Positions 8,733 to 17,259 of a stretch of 64,000 nt of DNA are shown in pieces. Location of the stretch: positions 62,001 through 126,000 of the forward strand of contig NZ_MVOL01000004.1 in the NCBI RefSeq assembly GCF_002018875.1. The letters run 5' to 3'. Position 1 is the first letter of the stretch. Each line of letters opens with the position of its first letter. Below the pieces are notes generated by a model that saw only the letters and a list, made by a program, of their open reading frames with translations, made no database searches and was not told the DNA's origin. The position numbers and the translations under genes are program-made. The stretch comes from Pseudomonas sp. MF4836. GTDB taxonomy: Bacteria; Pseudomonadota; Gammaproteobacteria; Pseudomonadales; Pseudomonadaceae.

Positions 8733-10324
8733 TTGACTTCCGGGGGCGTGGTGAAGGTGTGGTAAGGCGCCGGCGACGGCACGCTCCACTCCAGCCCTTC
8801 GGCACCGTCCCAGGGTTTGGCCGGTGCCGCCGGACCACCACGAATGGTCTTGATGACGATGAACAGGAAGAAGATCTGCGTTGCGCCAAAGGTGAAGGCG
8901 CCGATGGACGACACCATGTTGAAGTCGGCGAACTGCAGGTTGTAGTCCGGGATCCGGCGCGGCATGCCCGCCAGCCCGACGAAGTGCATCGGGAAGAAGG
9001 CCATGTTCATGCCGACGAAGGACAGCCAGAAGTGCAGCTTGCCCAGGGTTTCGTCGTACATGTGCCCGGTCCACTTCGGCAGCCAGTAATAGGCCGAGGC
9101 GAAGATGCCGAAGATCGCTCCCGGCACCAGCACGTAGTGGAAGTGCGCCACCACGAAGTAGGTGTCCTGGTACTGGAAGTCCGCCGGGGCAATGGCCAGC
9201 ATCAGCCCGGAGAAGCCGCCGATGGTGAACAGGATCACGAAGGCCACGGCGAACAGCATCGGCGTCTCGAAGGTCAGCGAGCCCTGCCACATGGTGCTGA
9301 CCCAGTTGAACACCTTGACCCCGGTGGGCACTGCAATCAGCAGGGTCGCGTACATGAAGAACAGTTCGCCCACCAGCGGAATGCCGACCACGAACATGTG
9401 GTGCGCCCAGACGATGAACGACAGGAAGGCGATGCTCGCCGTGGCGTAGACCATCGAGGTGTAGCCGAACAGCGGCTTGCGCGAGAAGGTGGGGATGATC
9501 GAGCTGACGGCGCCGAAGGCCGGCAGGATCATGATGTACACCTCGGGGTGGCCGAAGAACCAGAATACGTGCTGGAACAACACCGGGTCGCCGCCACCGG
9601 CCGCGCTGAAGAAGCTGGTGCCGAAGTGGATGTCCATCAGCATCATGGTCACGCAACCGGCCAGCACCGGCATGACCGCAATCAGCAGGAATGCGGTGAT
9701 CAGCCAGGTCCAGACGAACAGCGGCATCTTCATCAGGGTCATGCCCGGGGCACGCAGGTTGAGGATGGTGGCGATCACGTTGATCGCGCCCATGATCGAG
9801 CTGATGCCCATCAGGTGGATGGCAAAGATAAAGAAGGTCACGCTTTCCGGGGCGTAAGTGGTGGAGAGCGGGGCGTAGAAGGTCCAACCGAAGTTGGGCC
9901 CGCCACCGGGCATGAACAGGGTCGAGACCAGCAGCAGGAACGCCGCCGGCAGCAGCCAGAAACTGAAGTTGTTCATGCGCGGCAGGGCCATGTCCGGCGC
10001 GCCGATCATCAGCGGGATCATCCAGTTGGCGAGGCCGACGAAGGCCGGCATCACCGCACCGAAGACCATCACCAGGCCATGCATGGTGGTCATCTGGTTG
10101 AAGAACGCCGGCTCGACGATCTGCAACCCGGGCTGGAACAGCTCGGCGCGGATCACCATGGCGAACGAACCGCCCAGGAGGAACATGCAGAAGCTGAACC
10201 ACAGGTAGAGGGTGCCGATGTCTTTGTGGTTGGTGGTCAGTACCCAGCGCATCAGGCCCTTGGCCGGGCCATGGGCGTGGTCATCATGGCCGGCGTGGCC
10301 GTGGTCATCGATAACAGCACTCAT
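8729..10324 (-). CDS. ctaD: Cytochrome c oxidase subunit I
   Basis: Catalytic heme-copper subunit of the aa3 oxidase, which reduces oxygen to water and pumps protons. The 531-residue protein carries the low-spin heme ligands H82 (MHGLVM) and H396. CuB ligands are H259 (GHPEVY, with Y263 as the cross-linked tyrosine), H308 and H309 (WAHHMF). The high-spin heme ligand is H394 (AHFHYV). A His-rich N-terminal tail (HGHAGHDDHAHG) is a minor peculiarity. It is second in the operon after ctaC. Confidence 0.96.
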   Translation of the reverse strand: MSAVIDDHGHAGHDDHAHGPAKGLMRWVLTTNHKDIGTLYLWFSFCMFLLGGSFAMVIRAELFQPGLQIVEPAFFNQMTTMHGLVMVFGAVMPAFVGLANWMIPLMIGAPDMALPRMNNFSFWLLPAAFLLLVSTLFMPGGGPNFGWTFYAPLSTTYAPESVTFFIFAIHLMGISSIMGAINVIATILNLRAPGMTLMKMPLFVWTWLITAFLLIAVMPVLAGCVTMMLMDIHFGTSFFSAAGGGDPVLFQHVFWFFGHPEVYIMILPAFGAVSSIIPTFSRKPLFGYTSMVYATASIAFLSFIVWAHHMFVVGIPLVGELFFMYATLLIAVPTGVKVFNWVSTMWQGSLTFETPMLFAVAFVILFTIGGFSGLMLAIAPADFQYQDTYFVVAHFHYVLVPGAIFGIFASAYYWLPKWTGHMYDETLGKLHFWLSFVGMNMAFFPMHFVGLAGMPRRIPDYNLQFADFNMVSSIGAFTFGATQIFFLFIVIKTIRGGPAAPAKPWDGAEGLEWSVPSPAPYHTFTTPPEVK

Positions 10325-10406
10325 GCCCTGTCTCCTGCAAACGGGTGGGCTGGACGATCAGGGGCGATGCCCCGTGACCGGTTCCGGAAATACGCAATAG
10401 ACCGGC

Positions 10407-11534
10407 TCATTTGCTTTCCGCCTGTTTCAGAGCCAAAACCTCTTTTGGCGTGACCATGTCGCCCTTGTTGTTGCCCCAGGCGTTGCGTTCGTAGGTCACG
10501 ACCGCGGCGATATCGACTTCCGACAGCTGCTTGCCGAACGCAGCCATGGCAGTACCCGGTTTGCCGTGGAACACCAGGCTCAGGTGACCCTCCTTGGGCC
10601 CGGTGGCGATTTTCGAGCCCTTGAGTGCCGGGAACATCGGCGGCAGGCCCTGGCCTTCGGCCTGGTGACAGGCGACGCAGGTGGTGTGGTAGATCTTGTC
10701 ACCGCGCTCCTTGAGCTCGTCGAGTGTCCATTCCTTGCTGGTCAGTTCCTTGAGCTTGGCGGCCTCGGCTTTGCGCTCGCCGAGCCAGGTGTCGTAGTCG
10801 GCCTGAGTCTTGACCTCGACCACGATCGGCATGAAGCCGTGGTCCTTGCCGCACAGCTCGGCGCACTGGCCACGGTAGATGCCGGGCTTGTCGACCCGGG
10901 TCCAGGCTTCGTTGACGAACCCGGGGATGGCATCGCGCTTGACCGCAAACGCCGGCACCCACCAGGAGTGGATCACGTCCGCCGCCGTCACCAGGAATCG
11001 CACCTTGGCGCCCACCGGCAGCACCAGCGGTTGGTCCACCTCCAGCAGGTAATGCTCGCCTTTGACGGCCTGGTTATGAATCTGCTCGGCCGGGGTGGCC
11101 AGGTTGCTGAAGAACTCGACGTCCTGGCCCAGGTACTTGTAGTGCCACTTCCACTGATAGCCGGTGATCTGGATGTCCACATCCGGCTCACTGGTGTCGT
11201 ACATCTTGATCAGGGTCGCGGTCGCCGGCACCGCCATGGCCACCAGGATCAGGAAAGGGATCACCGTCCAGAGAATCTCGACGGTCGTGCTTTCATGGAA
11301 TTTGGCAGCCACCTGGCCGGTGGAACGGCGGTGAACCATCATCGACCAGAACATGGCGCCGAAGACGATGACGCCGATCACCACACAGATCCAGAAAATG
11401 GTCATGTGCAGGTCGAATACCGCGTGACTGATTTCAGTAGCTCCAGGCGCCATATTCACGGTCCAGGCAGCGTTTGCCTGGCTGAATATCGACCACAACA
11501 GGAGGCCCATCCAGACTTGTGGATGTCGCATCAT
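10407..11534 (-). CDS. ctaC: Cytochrome c oxidase subunit II with fused cytochrome c domain
   Basis: Electron-entry subunit, 375 residues, first gene of the operon. A signal peptide (about 1-22) is followed by two membrane helices. The CuA domain has ligands H189, C224, C228, H232 and M235 (CAELCGKDHGFM). A C-terminal cytochrome c domain follows, with heme site CVACH (286-290) and probable axial M330. This caa3-like fusion is common in pseudomonads. An AAGGGG site precedes the first of two tandem ATGs. Confidence 0.95.
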   Translation of the reverse strand: MMRHPQVWMGLLLWSIFSQANAAWTVNMAPGATEISHAVFDLHMTIFWICVVIGVIVFGAMFWSMMVHRRSTGQVAAKFHESTTVEILWTVIPFLILVAMAVPATATLIKMYDTSEPDVDIQITGYQWKWHYKYLGQDVEFFSNLATPAEQIHNQAVKGEHYLLEVDQPLVLPVGAKVRFLVTAADVIHSWWVPAFAVKRDAIPGFVNEAWTRVDKPGIYRGQCAELCGKDHGFMPIVVEVKTQADYDTWLGERKAEAAKLKELTSKEWTLDELKERGDKIYHTTCVACHQAEGQGLPPMFPALKGSKIATGPKEGHLSLVFHGKPGTAMAAFGKQLSEVDIAAVVTYERNAWGNNKGDMVTPKEVLALKQAESK

Positions 11535-11674
11535 TGCGGGTTCCCCTTATCGTTCTTGTTATCCCGCCGGCTTTCACCTGCGGCAAGGGAGCGGCTGCCT
11601 AGACTACGAACTTAAACCGCCGGGCCTCGCTGCATTTGCAGTCGGGCGTCATCAGCTAACTTCATACAAGGCCG

Positions 11675-11702
11675 AGTATAGACAGGGCCTGTGACCTCGC
11701 AA
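11675..11702 (-). promoter_or_regulatory. Candidate sigma-S/sigma-70 promoter of the cox operon
   Basis: Read on the minus strand, a -10 element CTATACT and a -35-like TTGCGA are separated by 16 bases. CTATACT with its leading C is the classic stationary-phase sigma factor -10. The aa3 oxidase of P. aeruginosa is known to depend on RpoS. The leader to the ctaC start would be about 140 bases. The rest of the 371-bp gap 11535-11905 shows nothing I can name. Confidence 0.5.
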
Positions 11703-11905
11703 CGCGACGGGGCAAATCAGCGAAAACACTTCGGCTCAGCCGCGAAGGCCCCGGAGGGAAAGGGGTTGCGGGATCAGTGATGGCAAATCGATATAACCTG
11801 GACGACTAAGCATGAAATAATTATGACAAATGCGTCTTAGCTGGTTTCTCAAGCAGGCTAACTTATGTCTTCCCTATTTAACTGCCCTTGTTCCCTGGAG
11901 ATTTC

Positions 11906-12556
11906 ATGAACACCGCCGCATTGCGCGAGCAGATTCACCTTGCCCATCAACATGAAGCCAGCACTGGCCAACTGACGAGCCAGCTGGAGACCCAACTGCC
12001 CCATCTTCACCCCGCTATTTCGCTGCCTGACGTCGACGCCAAGGGCGTGATGACCCGTTTCGTCACGGCCTACATCGACCAGGTTCCCGATCTGCTGGAC
12101 GCCGCCAACGCCGTTGCGCGTGAAGCCGGCATCGAATCCCAGATCAAACCGGTGCTGAAAATCGCCGAACACTTCTTCATCCAGCCGCCGGCAATCATGG
12201 AAGGCCATGTCGGCCTCGACAGCCTGCTGGACGAAGCCTACCTGGCCCACCGTCTGGTGGAGGAGGTCAACGATCTCTATATCAAGCATTTCAACCAGCC
12301 CCTGATCCCGCTGGACATGACTGTCGCCAACCTGATCGCGCACCAGCTGATCGGCGAAACCTTCGCCAACCAACTGGATGAGGCCGTGCACCATGCGGTG
12401 GACTCCATGCTCGATGAGGAAAGCTTTGCCCTGGAGTCGGTCGAGGCCTACCGCGAAAAACTCGCCAGCCCCGACACCGAAGCCGCCTGGAAACGCTGGC
12501 CGTGCCTGTCGCGCCAACTGGGGGTCGAGCTGGAGCTGGACCAACCCGCCGCCTGA
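11906..12556 (+). CDS. Conserved hypothetical protein beside the cox operon
   Basis: A 216-residue soluble protein without signal peptide, membrane helix or recognisable motif. It is acidic and predicted largely helical, with charged stretches such as LLDEAYLAHRLVEEVNDLY. I chose the ATG at 11906, which has a GGAG site; a TTG upstream has none. It is divergent from ctaC, a position I recall as conserved in Pseudomonas. Function is unknown. An intrinsic terminator follows immediately. Confidence 0.75.
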   Translation: MNTAALREQIHLAHQHEASTGQLTSQLETQLPHLHPAISLPDVDAKGVMTRFVTAYIDQVPDLLDAANAVAREAGIESQIKPVLKIAEHFFIQPPAIMEGHVGLDSLLDEAYLAHRLVEEVNDLYIKHFNQPLIPLDMTVANLIAHQLIGETFANQLDEAVHHAVDSMLDEESFALESVEAYREKLASPDTEAAWKRWPCLSRQLGVELELDQPAA

Positions 12557-12566
12557 CCTGATAAGC

Positions 12567-12592
12567 AAAAGCCCTCGCTAGAGGGCTTTTTT
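12567..12592. terminator. Intrinsic terminator between convergent genes
   Basis: The stem AAAAGCCCTC / GAGGGCTTTT, with a four-base loop and a T-run, terminates the hypothetical gene on the plus strand. On the minus strand it can serve the sulP gene. Confidence 0.88.
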
Positions 12593-12602
12593 CATGGCGC
12601 GC

Positions 12603-14171
12603 CTACCCTCGGTCGTGACCCGCCGCAACCAGGCTGCGCGCACTGCCCACCCCGCTCGCGGTGTGCAAGCGCCCCTCCAGTCGCCGCCTGAGGCCGCGCG
12701 CCTCGATCACCAGCCGCGAACCTTTCGCTGCATTGGCCCGGTCCCATTCTTCCAGTAGCTCAAGACACGCATGGTCGATATAGCCCAGGTTGCTCAGGGG
12801 CACATGGACCGTGGTTCCGGGGGGGATGCTGCCCAGGGCCTGGGTCAGCGCCGGCACCTTAAGGAAAGTCGCCGAGCCCACCAGGCGCAGTTCCATCTCG
12901 CCTTCGGCCGGCAGGTCCACCAGGCTGATCTTCAGGCGCGACGCCCCCCACGCCAGCTTCACCAGGGTCAGGCCAAAACCGATCAAGACCCCAGTCAGCA
13001 AGTCAGTGAAGACGATGGCCAGCGCCGTCACCCCATAGATCAGCATCGGCATCGGCCCATAGCGCCCCAGCTTGCGCAGCGACTTGAGGTCCACCAGCTT
13101 GAAGCCGGTGTACACCAGCACGCCCGCCAGGCTGGCCACCGGGATGCTCTGCAACACGCTGGACAGCAACATCACGAAAGCCAGCAGCCACAGACCATGG
13201 AAAATTGCCGACAGGCGTGTGGTGGCGCCGGCCTGCACATTGGCCGAACTGCGCACGATCACCCCGGTCATCGGCAACGCTCCCAGCAGGCCGCAGAGCA
13301 TATTGCCCACACCCTGGGCCGACAGTTCACGATCGAAATCCGAGCGCTGGCCGCTGTGCATACGATCCACCGCGGCCGCCGAAAGCAGGGTTTCGGCGCT
13401 GGCGATAAAGGCCACGGCGAAGGCTGCGATCAGCAAGGTCGGATCCGCCAGGTTGAGCAGGTCGGCGGGGCGCAGCCAGTCGATGGCCTCGGCCAGGTTG
13501 GCCGGCACCTCGACCCGTTTCACCTGCAACGCCAGCGCCAGGCTGATGCCCGTGGCCAGGCCCACCCCCAGCAGCGCGCCGGGAATGAAACGCAAACGAT
13601 GGGGCCGCACTTTGTCCCACAGGTACATCACGCCGATGGTCAGCAGCCCGAGCAGGCCTGCCTGCCAGCCCAACCCACCGCCCAGGGTCGGCCAGGCTTC
13701 GACCACGGCCTGGGGGAAGCCCGCCAGGTTATCCAGGCCCGACGCCTGGGGCTTGGCATCGAGCATCACATGCACCTGGGAAAGCACGATCAACACCCCG
13801 ATCCCGGCCAGCATGCCGTACACCACCGCTGGCGCGGTGACCCGAAACCAGCAGCCCAGGCGCAAGCGGCCGGCCACCAATTGCAGAAACCCCGCCAGCA
13901 ACAGGATCGGCCCCAGCATGGCGATACCGTGCTGGCGCACCAGTTCGAACACCAGCACCGCCAGGCCCGCGGCGGGGCCACTGACCTGCAACGGCGAGCC
14001 GGCCAGCCAACCCACCACCAGGCCACCGATAATCCCGGTAATCAGGCCCTTGGCCGGCGGCAGGCCCGAGGCAATGGCGATCCCCATACACAAGGGCAGG
14101 GCGACCAGAAACACCACCACGGAGGCCAGCAGCTCCCGTGGCAAAACAGCTTTGAGTTGCGCTGCACGCAT
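12603..14171 (-). CDS. SulP family anion transporter (candidate bicarbonate transporter)
   Basis: Inner-membrane SLC26/SulP transporter, 522 residues: 10-14 membrane helices (about 15-395) and a C-terminal cytoplasmic STAS domain (about 405-500). The first helices contain the family pattern ALPLCMGIAIASGLPPAKG. It follows a beta-carbonic anhydrase gene on the same strand, 89 bases away, which points to bicarbonate rather than sulfate as the substrate. A small hairpin (CGGCCGT / ACGGCCG, 14211-14228) lies in that spacer. Substrate is inferred from context, not from residues. Confidence 0.85.
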   Translation of the reverse strand: MRAAQLKAVLPRELLASVVVFLVALPLCMGIAIASGLPPAKGLITGIIGGLVVGWLAGSPLQVSGPAAGLAVLVFELVRQHGIAMLGPILLLAGFLQLVAGRLRLGCWFRVTAPAVVYGMLAGIGVLIVLSQVHVMLDAKPQASGLDNLAGFPQAVVEAWPTLGGGLGWQAGLLGLLTIGVMYLWDKVRPHRLRFIPGALLGVGLATGISLALALQVKRVEVPANLAEAIDWLRPADLLNLADPTLLIAAFAVAFIASAETLLSAAAVDRMHSGQRSDFDRELSAQGVGNMLCGLLGALPMTGVIVRSSANVQAGATTRLSAIFHGLWLLAFVMLLSSVLQSIPVASLAGVLVYTGFKLVDLKSLRKLGRYGPMPMLIYGVTALAIVFTDLLTGVLIGFGLTLVKLAWGASRLKISLVDLPAEGEMELRLVGSATFLKVPALTQALGSIPPGTTVHVPLSNLGYIDHACLELLEEWDRANAAKGSRLVIEARGLRRRLEGRLHTASGVGSARSLVAAGHDRG

Positions 14172-14260
14172 GATGACTCTCCCGCGACTTTCTTCAGGCG
14201 TGGCAAAGCCCGGCCGTATAAACGGCCGTCAGGGCAGAGCCAGGCTGGGATTAGGAGGTT

Positions 14261-14989
14261 TTAGAAGCGCGCTTTAGGCGTCGCGACAGGCACCGGGTGT
14301 TTGCCGTCCAATGGCAGGAAGATGCCCTGGTCGGCGTCGTAGGCCTTGATCTCGCAACTTTCGATGTCGTAGACCCAGCCATGGATAAACAACTGGCCGT
14401 TGGCCATGCGCGAAGCCACGGAGGGGTGGGTGCGCAAATGCTGGAGCTGGGCGATGACGTTCTCTTCGGTCAGCACATGCATGCTGGCGTTTTCGTCGGC
14501 GCAATCGCAGTTCTCGTGGACCATGGTCTTGGCCACTTCGGCGTGGCGCAGCCAGGCTTTGACCGTGGGCATTTTTTCCAGGCTTTGCGGGTTGAGTACC
14601 GCACGCATGGCGCCGCAATCGGAATGCCCGCAAACGATGATGTGGTGCACACCCAGCGCCAGCACCGCGTACTCGATGGCGGTCGACACGCCGCCGTTCA
14701 TTTGCCCGTAGGGCGGCACCACGTTGCCCACGTTGCGGGTGACAAACAGATCGCCGGGGGCACTTTGGGTAATCAATTCGGGAACGATCCGCGAATCGGC
14801 GCAGGCAATGAACATCGCCCGGGGCCGCTGGGCGGTGGCCAGCTTCTTGAACAACTCTTCCTGCTGCGGAAAGACTTCATGTTGAAAATGCAAAAAGCCA
14901 TCAACGATATGCTGCAGCGCTGCATCGGCGCTTTCAGTGGATTGGGCTGAAGCCGACGCAGCTAGCGGCTGTTTATCCTTGTCACTCAT
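14261..14989 (-). CDS. Beta-class carbonic anhydrase
   Basis: Interconverts carbon dioxide and bicarbonate. The 242-residue protein carries the zinc and catalytic residues of beta enzymes: C63, D65 and R67 in CADSR, then H122 and C125 in CGHSDCG. The first about 24 residues (ASASAQSTES) look like a disordered tail, with no signal peptide. It lies upstream of, and is probably cotranscribed with, the SulP gene. An AGAGAG ribosome site precedes the ATG. Confidence 0.93.
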   Translation of the reverse strand: MSDKDKQPLAASASAQSTESADAALQHIVDGFLHFQHEVFPQQEELFKKLATAQRPRAMFIACADSRIVPELITQSAPGDLFVTRNVGNVVPPYGQMNGGVSTAIEYAVLALGVHHIIVCGHSDCGAMRAVLNPQSLEKMPTVKAWLRHAEVAKTMVHENCDCADENASMHVLTEENVIAQLQHLRTHPSVASRMANGQLFIHGWVYDIESCEIKAYDADQGIFLPLDGKHPVPVATPKARF

Positions 14990-15248
14990 GATTCATTCTC
15001 TCTGACGGATTAGGCAAAATTTTCCAGTTTTATCCGGCGCGAAGCCAGCACTTGATCAATAAACAACCAGCACACTGACTGCGACCCATCGGTCACTCGA
15101 TGAACACGGTAGCCATGGAAACTTAACTCAAACTGAATGGAGCGCTCTAGAACGCCACTATAGGCACGGCAAAACGTGACTATGTTAGCGAACGACCTCT
15201 CGCGGTACTACGCAACCATAGGCCAATTCAACCATAGGCCCGTTGCCC

Positions 15249-16307
15249 TTACAGCAACGACATCTGACCGCCCGGCGGACAAAACGCACTGCAGTCGAGG
15301 TTGTAGCCCTCCCGCCGATCAAGCCCCAGACGCTTGATGGCCTTGGTAAAACGCTGCGCCAGCAGGTCGGCGAACGGACCTTCGCCGCGCATGCGCGCGC
15401 CAAAACGGCTGTCGTACAGTTCGCCGCCACGGCTCTGGCGAATCAGGCTCAGCACATGGGCTGCTCGCTGCGGGTAGTGCGCCGCCAACCATTCCTCGAA
15501 CAGCGGCGCCACTTCCAACGGCAGGCGCAACATCATGTAGGCCGCGCTCTGCGCCCCGGCCTCAAAGGCTTCGGTGAGCAGGCTTTCCAGCTCGCTGTCG
15601 TTGATCATCGGGATCATCGGCGAACACAGCACCCCCACCGGGATTCCCGCTTCGCGCATCACCCGGATCGCCCGCAAGCGCGCCTTGGGCGCCGCTGCGC
15701 GGGGTTCGAGAATGCGCTTGAGCTCGTCGTCCAGGGTGGTCAGGCTGATCATCACCGCCACCAGCCGCTGCTCGGCCAACTGCACCAGCAGGTCGAGGTC
15801 GCGCAAAATCAGCGAGCCCTTGGTGACGATGGTCACCGGATGCCGGTAACGCAGCAGCACTTCGAGGGTGCGCCGGGTCAACTGGTGCTCGCGCTCGATC
15901 GGCTGGTAGGGGTCGGTGTTGGAGCCCAGGTTGATCGGCGCACAGACGTAGCCGGGTTTGGACAACTGCTGTTCGAGCACCGACGCAGCGTTGGTCTTGG
16001 CGATCAGCTTGGTTTCAAAATCAAGCCCCGGGGACAGGTCCCAGTACGCATGGCTGGGCCGGGCGTAGCAGTAGATGCAGCCGTGCTCGCAGCCGCGATA
16101 GGGGTTGATCGAGCGGTCGAAGGGCAGGTCCGGCGAGGTATTGCGGGAAATAATGGTCTTGGCCGTTTCAAACATCACCTCGGTGCCTTGGGTCAGCGGC
16201 GCTTCCTGATACCAGCCATCGTCCTCGGCCACTGAACGGCTGGGGGCGAAACGGTTGTGGGGGTTGCTCGCGGTGCCACGACCGCGAGGCGGCAAGGGGG
16301 TGAACAT
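15249..16307 (-). CDS. LexA-controlled radical SAM protein (PA0069 family)
   Basis: A 352-residue radical SAM protein of the SplB-like group related to DNA-photoproduct lyases. The cluster-binding motif CEHGCIYC holds C73, C77 and C80 and is preceded by INPYRG. The chosen ATG has a GAGGAG site 8 bases upstream; a GTG three codons earlier is less likely. A near-perfect LexA box lies 17-32 bases upstream. The P. aeruginosa homologue PA0069 belongs to the LexA regulon as I recall it, so a DNA-damage role is likely, but the substrate is unknown. Confidence 0.88.
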   Translation of the reverse strand: MFTPLPPRGRGTASNPHNRFAPSRSVAEDDGWYQEAPLTQGTEVMFETAKTIISRNTSPDLPFDRSINPYRGCEHGCIYCYARPSHAYWDLSPGLDFETKLIAKTNAASVLEQQLSKPGYVCAPINLGSNTDPYQPIEREHQLTRRTLEVLLRYRHPVTIVTKGSLILRDLDLLVQLAEQRLVAVMISLTTLDDELKRILEPRAAAPKARLRAIRVMREAGIPVGVLCSPMIPMINDSELESLLTEAFEAGAQSAAYMMLRLPLEVAPLFEEWLAAHYPQRAAHVLSLIRQSRGGELYDSRFGARMRGEGPFADLLAQRFTKAIKRLGLDRREGYNLDCSAFCPPGGQMSLL

Positions 16308-16323
16308 GAAAGGCACTCCTCAA

Positions 16324-16339
16324 CTGTATGCACATACAG
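16324..16339. promoter_or_regulatory. LexA (SOS) box
   Basis: CTGTATGCACATACAG is a perfect 16-bp palindrome matching the LexA consensus CTG-N10-CAG. It lies just upstream of the radical SAM start codon and 106 bases upstream of the divergent SUKH gene. Confidence 0.85.
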
Positions 16340-16444
16340 TAATGGAGCCTGCGCCCGGCGCCTAGCGCCGCCGAGCCGAAAACCCCGCCCCGGGCGGACG
16401 CAGATCGCGGTATAAGGTCGCCCTGAATCCGAAGGAGCACAGGA

Positions 16445-16873
16445 ATGCCCGCAATCCCCAGCGCGCTGGTGCGCTTGATCGAGCGCCAGCCAGGCAGCAT
16501 CCACAGAACCCACGAGGGGCCGGTGATCGAGGAGCTCCAGGCCCTGGGCGTACCCCTGGACAGTGAGTTCGGGGTGTTTTTCCTCAACTACGCCATCACT
16601 TGCTACCGCGGCCACGCCAGCGATGTAGAGCTGGTCGACATCGATGACGGCGCCATCCGGTTCGGCACCGAATTCGTGCATGAGGTGTGGGAGCTGCCGC
16701 AGCACCTGATATGCCTCACCAGTTGCCAGGGCGAAGGCTGCTACCTGTATGACCGCAACAGCGGCGCGGTGCTGGACTTCAGCCTGGCCGACCGGGAGTT
16801 GTTCCTGGCGGGCAGCGTTGCGCTGAAGTGGGATGGTTTTTTCCAGTTTTTAACCTGGTACCTGGCGGAGTAA
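16445..16873 (+). CDS. SMI1/KNR4 (SUKH)-like protein
   Basis: A 142-residue soluble protein that I place in the SUKH superfamily from its layout: an N-terminal helix with LPxEF-like GVPLDSEFGVFFLNYA, a middle strand block, and a C-terminal aromatic patch LKWDGFFQFLTWYL. Many bacterial SUKH proteins are immunity proteins against polymorphic toxins. An AAGGAG site precedes the ATG. It is followed five bases later by another small gene, and no toxin gene is adjacent. The family assignment is by pattern only. Confidence 0.55.
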   Translation: MPAIPSALVRLIERQPGSIHRTHEGPVIEELQALGVPLDSEFGVFFLNYAITCYRGHASDVELVDIDDGAIRFGTEFVHEVWELPQHLICLTSCQGEGCYLYDRNSGAVLDFSLADRELFLAGSVALKWDGFFQFLTWYLAE

Positions 16874-16878
16874 GCGAC

Positions 16879-17208
16879 ATGGAGAAAATTTTCTACGCAG
16901 CCGATGCCTACCTGCCGAGCTACGACCAGGGCGCCGACATGATCATGGTCAAGAGCAGCGCCGGAGCGCTGTGGGGCGTGTCGTTGGAATTTGACATCTG
17001 CACCCGGGATATCGCCCTGGCGACGCTGCCACGCAACGCCACCTTCGATGAACACGACCCGCGCTTCGCCCAGGCGCACTGGGTCGAGTACAGCGACGCG
17101 ATCGGCCTTGTCCCCGCCGGTTGGGAGGACCTGATGCACGCCGGGCTATCGGACCACGTGTGCGGCTACCAGTTGGGCAGCGAACTGGGCATCCGCCGCT
17201 TCAAATAA
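16879..17208 (+). CDS. Hypothetical protein paired with the SUKH-like gene
   Basis: A 109-residue soluble protein with no signal, membrane segment or family that I recognise. It begins MEKIFYAADAYLP and has an aromatic, acidic composition similar to small immunity proteins. It starts five bases after the SUKH-like stop, so the two are almost certainly one operon. Function is unknown; an accessory immunity role is a guess from pairing. Confidence 0.6.
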   Translation: MEKIFYAADAYLPSYDQGADMIMVKSSAGALWGVSLEFDICTRDIALATLPRNATFDEHDPRFAQAHWVEYSDAIGLVPAGWEDLMHAGLSDHVCGYQLGSELGIRRFK

Positions 17209-17218
17209 GCCCCAAGCA

Positions 17219-17244
17219 CCCCCGCCAACCAGCGCTGGCGGGGG
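17219..17244. terminator. Hairpin between convergent genes
   Basis: The stem CCCCGCCA / TGGCGGGG encloses an 8-base loop in the 51-bp gap between the hypothetical gene and the gluconate dehydrogenase operon. There is no T-tract, so a weak or Rho-assisted terminator is more likely than a classic intrinsic one. Confidence 0.5.
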
Positions 17245-17259
17245 GGCCGCAGCTGATCC

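Noticed and set aside
8759..10453. 564-codon plus-strand frame over ctaD
   Set aside because: Shadow of ctaD; the translation is Arg/His/Glu-rich without any domain.
12771..14264. 497-codon plus-strand frame over sulP
   Set aside because: Antisense artefact of a GC-rich membrane protein gene.
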